From NCBI GenBank assembly GCA_028698975.1, contig JAQVVK010000067.1:1-10442 (forward strand): a DNA stretch of 10,442 bases. The letters are read 5' to 3'. A model generated the notes under the pieces. It was given only the letters and a program-made list of their open reading frames with translations, was not told where the DNA came from and ran no database searches. Below, in pieces: positions 6,629-10,442 of the stretch (position 1 is its first letter; the number at the start of each line of letters is the position of its first letter). The stretch comes from Victivallaceae bacterium (GTDB taxonomy: Bacteria; Verrucomicrobiota; Lentisphaeria; Victivallales; Victivallaceae). The position numbers and the translations under genes are program-made.

Positions 6629-8016
6629 TGGACTACCATAAATTGACGCAGGAAGATGTGACCGCGATTCGCGCTCTGGCGGCCGACGTGGTCGAATCGG
6701 CCGATATTCATGATGACTTTTGTCATGACGAGCTGGCGGGCGAGCCGCACCGCCCCGAACTGTTGATCCGCGCCCGCGATACGCAGGAAATTTCCCGCGT
6801 GATGAAATACGCGTTTGAGCACCATATACCGGTCACTCCGCGCGGGCAGGGCACCGGGCTGGTCGGCGGATCGGTCTGCCGGCTCGGCGGGATCATGCTG
6901 GATCTGGCCGGGATGAACCGGATACTTGAAATCGACGAGGAAAACCTCACCTTGACGGTCGAACCCGGCGTGCTGCTTATGGAGATCGCTCCGGCGGTGG
7001 AGCCGCTCGGTTTGTTTTACCCGCCCGATCCGGGTGAAAAAAGTGCCACCATCGGCGGCAATATCAGTACCAACGCTGGCGGTATGCGTGCGGTGAAATA
7101 CGGCGTTACCCGCGACTATGTGCGGGGCTTGGAAGTCGTGCTGGCCGACGGCCGGATGATCGAGCTGGGCGGCAAAGTGGTCAAAAACAGTTCCGGCTAC
7201 AACCTCATGCAGCTGATCGTCGGCTCCGAGGGCACGCTCGGCATTGTGACCCGCGCCACGCTGCGGCTGGTGCCGCTGCCTAAAAAAGCGATCAGTCTGC
7301 TGATACCTTTTCCGACGCTGAACAAGGCGATTGAAACGGTGCCGAAGATCATTCGCTCTAAGGCGATACCTACCGCGGTCGAATTTATGGAGAAGTCGGT
7401 CATACTGGCCGCCGAGGAGTATCTGGGGAGGCCTTACCCCGACAAGAGCGCGGACGCTTATTTGCTGCTCACTTTTGACGGTAATTCACGCGACGAAATC
7501 GAGTCGGCGTATGACGCGGTCGCCCGGATATGCCTTGACAACGGCGCGTTTGACGTGCTTATATCCAACACACCGGAGCGCAACGAGGCGATTTGGAAAG
7601 CGCGCGGCGCGTTTCTTGAAGCGATCAAGGGTTCGACTACCGAGATGGACGAGTGCGACGTGGTGGTGCCGCGCAAGCAGGTGGCGGAGTTCATCAAATT
7701 CGCCGCCGGTTTGGAGCAGCGGTTCGGTGTGCGGGTGCGCAGCTTCGGTCACGCCGGAGACGGCAATCTGCACATATATATTCTGCGCGACGAGCTGGAC
7801 GAAGCAACTTGGAAACAACGCTTGGGCGAGGTTTTTGAAACGCTCTACTCGCGGGCGCGGGAAATCGGCGGTCAGGTGTCGGGCGAGCATGGCATCGGTT
7901 ATGTCAAGCGGCCGTATCTGCGCGAATCGCTGGGCGACGACGTGCTGGGGCTTATGGCCGGAATCAAGAAGGCGTTTGACCCGACCGGCATTCTCAACCC
8001 GGGCAAAGTCTGTTGA
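6628..8016 (+). CDS. lctD: FAD-linked D-lactate (2-hydroxyacid) dehydrogenase, LctD/GlcD family
   Basis: This 462-residue flavoprotein oxidises a 2-hydroxyacid, most likely D-lactate to pyruvate, and passes electrons to EtfAB. The FAD-binding PCMH domain shows PRGQGTGLVGG at 71-81 and the GGNISTNAGG segment at 143-152. The C-terminal domain keeps the metal and substrate site of D-2-hydroxyacid dehydrogenases: H375 and H382 in GHAGDGNLH, and E420/H421 in GEHGIG. The ATG at 6628 is chosen because it overlaps the etfA stop by one base, follows GGGAGAG, and gives the normal length; the frame is open further upstream, but only through etfA coding sequence. The fused order etfB-etfA-lctD identifies the confurcating lactate dehydrogenase rather than a GlcD of the glycolate oxidase complex, which would have GlcE and GlcF neighbours. 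Glycolate or 2-hydroxyglutarate remains possible as substrate. Confidence 0.92.
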   Translation: MDYHKLTQEDVTAIRALAADVVESADIHDDFCHDELAGEPHRPELLIRARDTQEISRVMKYAFEHHIPVTPRGQGTGLVGGSVCRLGGIMLDLAGMNRILEIDEENLTLTVEPGVLLMEIAPAVEPLGLFYPPDPGEKSATIGGNISTNAGGMRAVKYGVTRDYVRGLEVVLADGRMIELGGKVVKNSSGYNLMQLIVGSEGTLGIVTRATLRLVPLPKKAISLLIPFPTLNKAIETVPKIIRSKAIPTAVEFMEKSVILAAEEYLGRPYPDKSADAYLLLTFDGNSRDEIESAYDAVARICLDNGAFDVLISNTPERNEAIWKARGAFLEAIKGSTTEMDECDVVVPRKQVAEFIKFAAGLEQRFGVRVRSFGHAGDGNLHIYILRDELDEATWKQRLGEVFETLYSRAREIGGQVSGEHGIGYVKRPYLRESLGDDVLGLMAGIKKAFDPTGILNPGKVC

Positions 8017-8177
8017 GGGTTTTTCTGCCATCGGGTAATGGTATCGCAAAAGCTCTCAAATATCTGGTGACCGTATTGTGGATAATTTGAACCGATAAAT
8101 TTTTTATTGCTTCTTTTGGGGCTGTATTCGCTTCAAAACCGGGAAAGCATGAATTCACTGAATTTACGGAGTAGAAC
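8017..8177. other. 161-base intergenic gap between lctD and the CapA-like gene
   Basis: The gap has a weak hairpin (TGCCAT at 8026-8031 with ATGGTA at 8038-8043, one G-T pair), but no T run follows it, so I do not call a terminator. The middle is AT-rich and contains GATAAT at 8081-8086, but no convincing -35 box is placed for it. A ribosome binding site GGAG at 8168-8171 serves the next gene. The size of the gap suggests that gene is transcribed separately, though read-through cannot be excluded. Confidence 0.5.
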
Positions 8178-9410
8178 ATGTTTGAAAATGGTATTATCAT
8201 GTGGCGCGCTGCGGTTGGCAAAAAACGCGCATCCGTCGTGTTCGGCGGAGATGTGTGTCCACGCGGGGCGGGTGAAGACGAGGTGCGCGACGGACGCGCT
8301 TCCGAAATATTCAAAGAGGTCGCTCCCTTTGTCCGCTCCGCCGATGCCGGGGTTGTCCAGTGGGAAACTCCGTGCGCTTCAAAACCTGATCCGATTGACA
8401 AGAGCGGCCCCAATTTGAATTGCTCGGCCTCTACCATTGAGGCGGTCGGAGCCGCCGGATTCACGATCGCTCTGCTGGCCAATAATCACGTTGGAGATCA
8501 TGGCCCGGCGGCGGTGCTGGAAACCCGCGATGCGATTAAACGGGCCGGGTTGCGCACGGTCGGGGCCGGAGTTGACCTGCAAGAGGCCGTTTCTTCGCTG
8601 TTTTTTGAGGCGGGCGAGATTCGTGTCGCGCTTTTTAACTTTGCGGAAAATGAATTCGGAATTGCCGGAAAGCACACCCCCGGTGTGGCTCCGCTTGATC
8701 CATTGCGCAATCTCCGGGCGGTCAGGGAGGCCAATGCGAGTGGCTATCTCGTGCTGGTGGCTCTTCACGGCGGGCATGAAAACAATCCATTTCCGTCGCC
8801 GCGAATGCAGGAACTTTTTCGCGCTTTTGCCGACGCCGGGGCGGCCGCGGTATTCAACTGCCACACCCATTGCCCGGAGGGGATAGAGATATATAAGGAT
8901 GTACCGATCATCAATTCCCCCGGAAATCTCTATTTTCCGCCGCGTTACGCGGGGGTTTTGCCGGTGTGGCGGCTGGGATTCCTCGCCAAATTTCTTTTGG
9001 ATGAGGCGGGGGCGTATGCGCTTGAACTTCTTCCATACGCTTTTACCGACACTCGGGTGCAAATATTAAAAGGCGCAAAGAAGACCGCTTTTTTTGAATA
9101 TCTTGAGGAGTTGAGCCGTCCGCTGAACGATCCGGACCAAGTTCAAGCCTTGTTTGAAACCTGGAGCAGCCGATCCGCCAAGTCGTATCTTGCCGCCAAT
9201 GTCTCCCAGCCGGCCGGGTGGCAAGATGAATTGCACAATCCGGCCACGGTGCGCAACATATTGGGGTTGCGCAACCAATTTATATGCGAGTCTCATTGCG
9301 ATCAGGCGAAATGTTTTTTCCGTCTGACGGAGGAAAACCGGCTTGATGAAGCCGAAAAAAACTTGTCGTATATCGACTCGCTGCAGCGACCCGCATGGCT
9401 GATAAAATGA
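8178..9410 (+). CDS. CapA/PgsA-family metallophosphatase-like protein
   Basis: This 410-residue protein has the CapA (PGA_cap) fold signature in order: GGD at 23-25, an ET pair at 63-64, ANNHxxD at 101-107, HGGHE at 197-201, CHTHC at 228-232 and SPGN shortly after. These are the metal-binding positions of a calcineurin-like phosphoesterase. Known members take part in poly-gamma-glutamate or capsule synthesis and are usually anchored by an N-terminal membrane helix. None is visible here, so the protein is probably cytoplasmic. The family's usual NxE motif reads QWE here (Q61), replacing the Asn. About 130 residues after the core form a less familiar C-terminal extension. The start is set by GGAG at 8168-8171, six bases upstream. 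No pgsB or pgsC gene adjoins, so a role in polymer synthesis is not supported. The true substrate is unknown. Confidence 0.8.
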   Translation: MFENGIIMWRAAVGKKRASVVFGGDVCPRGAGEDEVRDGRASEIFKEVAPFVRSADAGVVQWETPCASKPDPIDKSGPNLNCSASTIEAVGAAGFTIALLANNHVGDHGPAAVLETRDAIKRAGLRTVGAGVDLQEAVSSLFFEAGEIRVALFNFAENEFGIAGKHTPGVAPLDPLRNLRAVREANASGYLVLVALHGGHENNPFPSPRMQELFRAFADAGAAAVFNCHTHCPEGIEIYKDVPIINSPGNLYFPPRYAGVLPVWRLGFLAKFLLDEAGAYALELLPYAFTDTRVQILKGAKKTAFFEYLEELSRPLNDPDQVQALFETWSSRSAKSYLAANVSQPAGWQDELHNPATVRNILGLRNQFICESHCDQAKCFFRLTEENRLDEAEKNLSYIDSLQRPAWLIK

Positions 9411-9413
9411 ACT

Positions 9414-9452
9414 AAAAAAACGGACGGGATTTTTCTCCCGTCCGTTTTTTTT
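9414..9452. terminator. Strong bidirectional terminator between convergent genes
   Basis: A perfect ten-pair stem, ACGGACGGGA (9420-9429) with TCCCGTCCGT (9436-9445), encloses a six-base loop. It is preceded by seven A residues from 9414 and runs into eight T residues ending at 9452. It therefore works on both strands and ends the CapA-like gene and leuS, which converge here. The stem begins ten bases after one stop codon and ends nine bases from the other. Confidence 0.95.
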
Positions 9453-9453
9453 G

Positions 9454-10442
9454 TCAGTTGGCCACGATGTTGAGCAGACGCCCCGGTACGAAGATCACCT
9501 TGCGCACCGTTTTGCCGGAGATCGCGGATTGCACCGCAGGATCGGCAAAGGCGATCTCCCGCGCCTTGTCTTCGGCGCAGTTGACCGGCATCATCAGCCG
9601 GGCCTTGGGCTTGCCCAAGACCTGAACGAGTATTTCGACTTCGTTGACTTTGAGAAATTCCTCGTTCCACTCAGGCCACTTCGCGTAGGCGATACCGCCG
9701 TCGTGACCGAGCTTGCTCCACAATTCCTCGCAGATATGCGGCGCGAACGGCGCAAGCAGCAGCACAAAGGTTTCGGCGGCCTCGCGAGGCACCTTTTCCA
9801 GTTTCGAGAATTCATTAAGGAAGATCATCAGTTGACTGATCGCCGTGTTGAAATCGAATCCGTCAAGGTCAAGCGTCACCTTTTTGACCGTCTGGTGCAT
9901 CAGACGACGCTGCGCATCGTCGCAGGCGGCGTCGGAAATACCGACTTCGTCGATCATGCGCCACGCCCGCTTGAGGAAGCGAAACACCCCCTCCACCCCT
10001 TTGGTGCTCCACGGCTTGGTCGCTTCCAAAGGCCCCATGAACATCTCGTACATGCGCATGGCGTCGGCACCGTATTCGCGCACTACGTCGTCCGGGTTGA
10101 CCACGTTGCGGAGGGATTTCGACATCTTGGCCGGAAATTCGATCAACGCTTCGCCGTCGGCCTTGCGGAACGGTTTGTCGTTTTTGAATTCGACCTGATC
10201 GGTCGGCACCAGCACGCCGCGCTGATCCTTGTAGCTCACGCCGAGGATCATTCCCTGATTGATGAGCTTGTGAAACGGCTCCGGCGTCGAAACCGCGCCG
10301 ATGTCAAACAGCACCTTGTGCCAGAATCGGGCGTATAACAAATGCAGCACCGCGTGCTCGGCTCCGCCGACATAAAGATCGACCGGCATCCAATAACGCT
10401 CCAGCTCCGGACTCCAGGCCATCTTCTCGTCATGCGGGTCGG
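9454..10442 (-). CDS. leuS: Leucyl-tRNA synthetase, C-terminal part (cut by window end)
   Basis: This minus-strand frame is open to the right edge of the window, so the N-terminal part of the gene lies outside. The visible 329 or so residues contain the end of the catalytic domain with VGGAEHAVLHLLYARF, the KMSKS ATP-binding signature, and the helical anticodon-binding domain. They finish in the family's C-terminal segment, close to VPGRLLNIVA. The enzyme charges tRNA-Leu in the cytoplasm and is essential. No frameshift is seen. An ATG at 10420-10422 is internal, because in-frame codons (DPHDEK) precede it. It converges on the CapA-like gene and shares the terminator with it. It marks return to core-genome content. 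Confidence 0.97.
   Translation of the reverse strand, partial: DPHDEKMAWSPELERYWMPVDLYVGGAEHAVLHLLYARFWHKVLFDIGAVSTPEPFHKLINQGMILGVSYKDQRGVLVPTDQVEFKNDKPFRKADGEALIEFPAKMSKSLRNVVNPDDVVREYGADAMRMYEMFMGPLEATKPWSTKGVEGVFRFLKRAWRMIDEVGISDAACDDAQRRLMHQTVKKVTLDLDGFDFNTAISQLMIFLNEFSKLEKVPREAAETFVLLLAPFAPHICEELWSKLGHDGGIAYAKWPEWNEEFLKVNEVEILVQVLGKPKARLMMPVNCAEDKAREIAFADPAVQSAISGKTVRKVIFVPGRLLNIVAN

Noticed and set aside
8107..8418. A 103-residue plus-strand frame overlapping the CapA-like gene start
   Set aside because: No ribosome binding site, most of it overlaps a clearly recognised gene, and the product is unlike any known family.
9451..10338. A 295-residue plus-strand frame across leuS
   Set aside because: It is antisense to conserved leucyl-tRNA synthetase coding sequence; its His, Arg and Val richness is the mirror of that gene's codons.
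1..10442. CRISPR arrays, tRNA or rRNA genes, insertion sequences
   Set aside because: I looked for regularly spaced repeats, cloverleaf-like segments and transposase motifs and saw none.

Overview
The window suggests an anaerobic bacterium with a moderately GC-rich genome. It carries a complete racemase plus electron-confurcating lactate dehydrogenase operon, a set typical of anaerobic lactate users such as Acetobacterium woodii. The phylum cannot be fixed from this sequence.

Region 1 (1-3176, plus strand) is the standout. The tail of an upstream gene overlaps by four bases (ATGA) a 954-residue protein of the adenosine deaminase superfamily. All metal and catalytic residues are present: HxH, HAGE, GHG and SDDP. 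They are spread over a much longer chain than in a housekeeping deaminase. This architecture, and the tight coupling to an upstream partner cut by the window edge, match RdrB of the RADAR anti-phage system, whose partner RdrA is an ATPase encoded just upstream. The block ends at a good intrinsic terminator and is visibly more AT-rich than the rest, which suggests a horizontally acquired defence island.

Region 2 (3177-8016, plus strand) starts with a leader holding a promoter-like site and a large hairpin with a T run. It continues with four packed genes: larA-type nickel-pincer racemase, etfB (lctB), etfA (lctC) with an N-terminal iron-sulfur domain, and the FAD-linked 2-hydroxyacid dehydrogenase lctD. 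The junctions overlap by one base or are separated by one base. Inferred function: the racemase interconverts L- and D-lactate. LctD then oxidises D-lactate, with EtfAB linking this to NAD+ reduction driven by reduced ferredoxin.

Region 3 (8017-9452) is a 161-base gap and then a stand-alone CapA/PgsA-family metallophosphatase-like protein with no signal peptide. It ends at a strong bidirectional terminator.

Region 4 (9454-10442, minus strand) is the C-terminal part of leucyl-tRNA synthetase, convergent with the CapA-like gene and cut by the window end.
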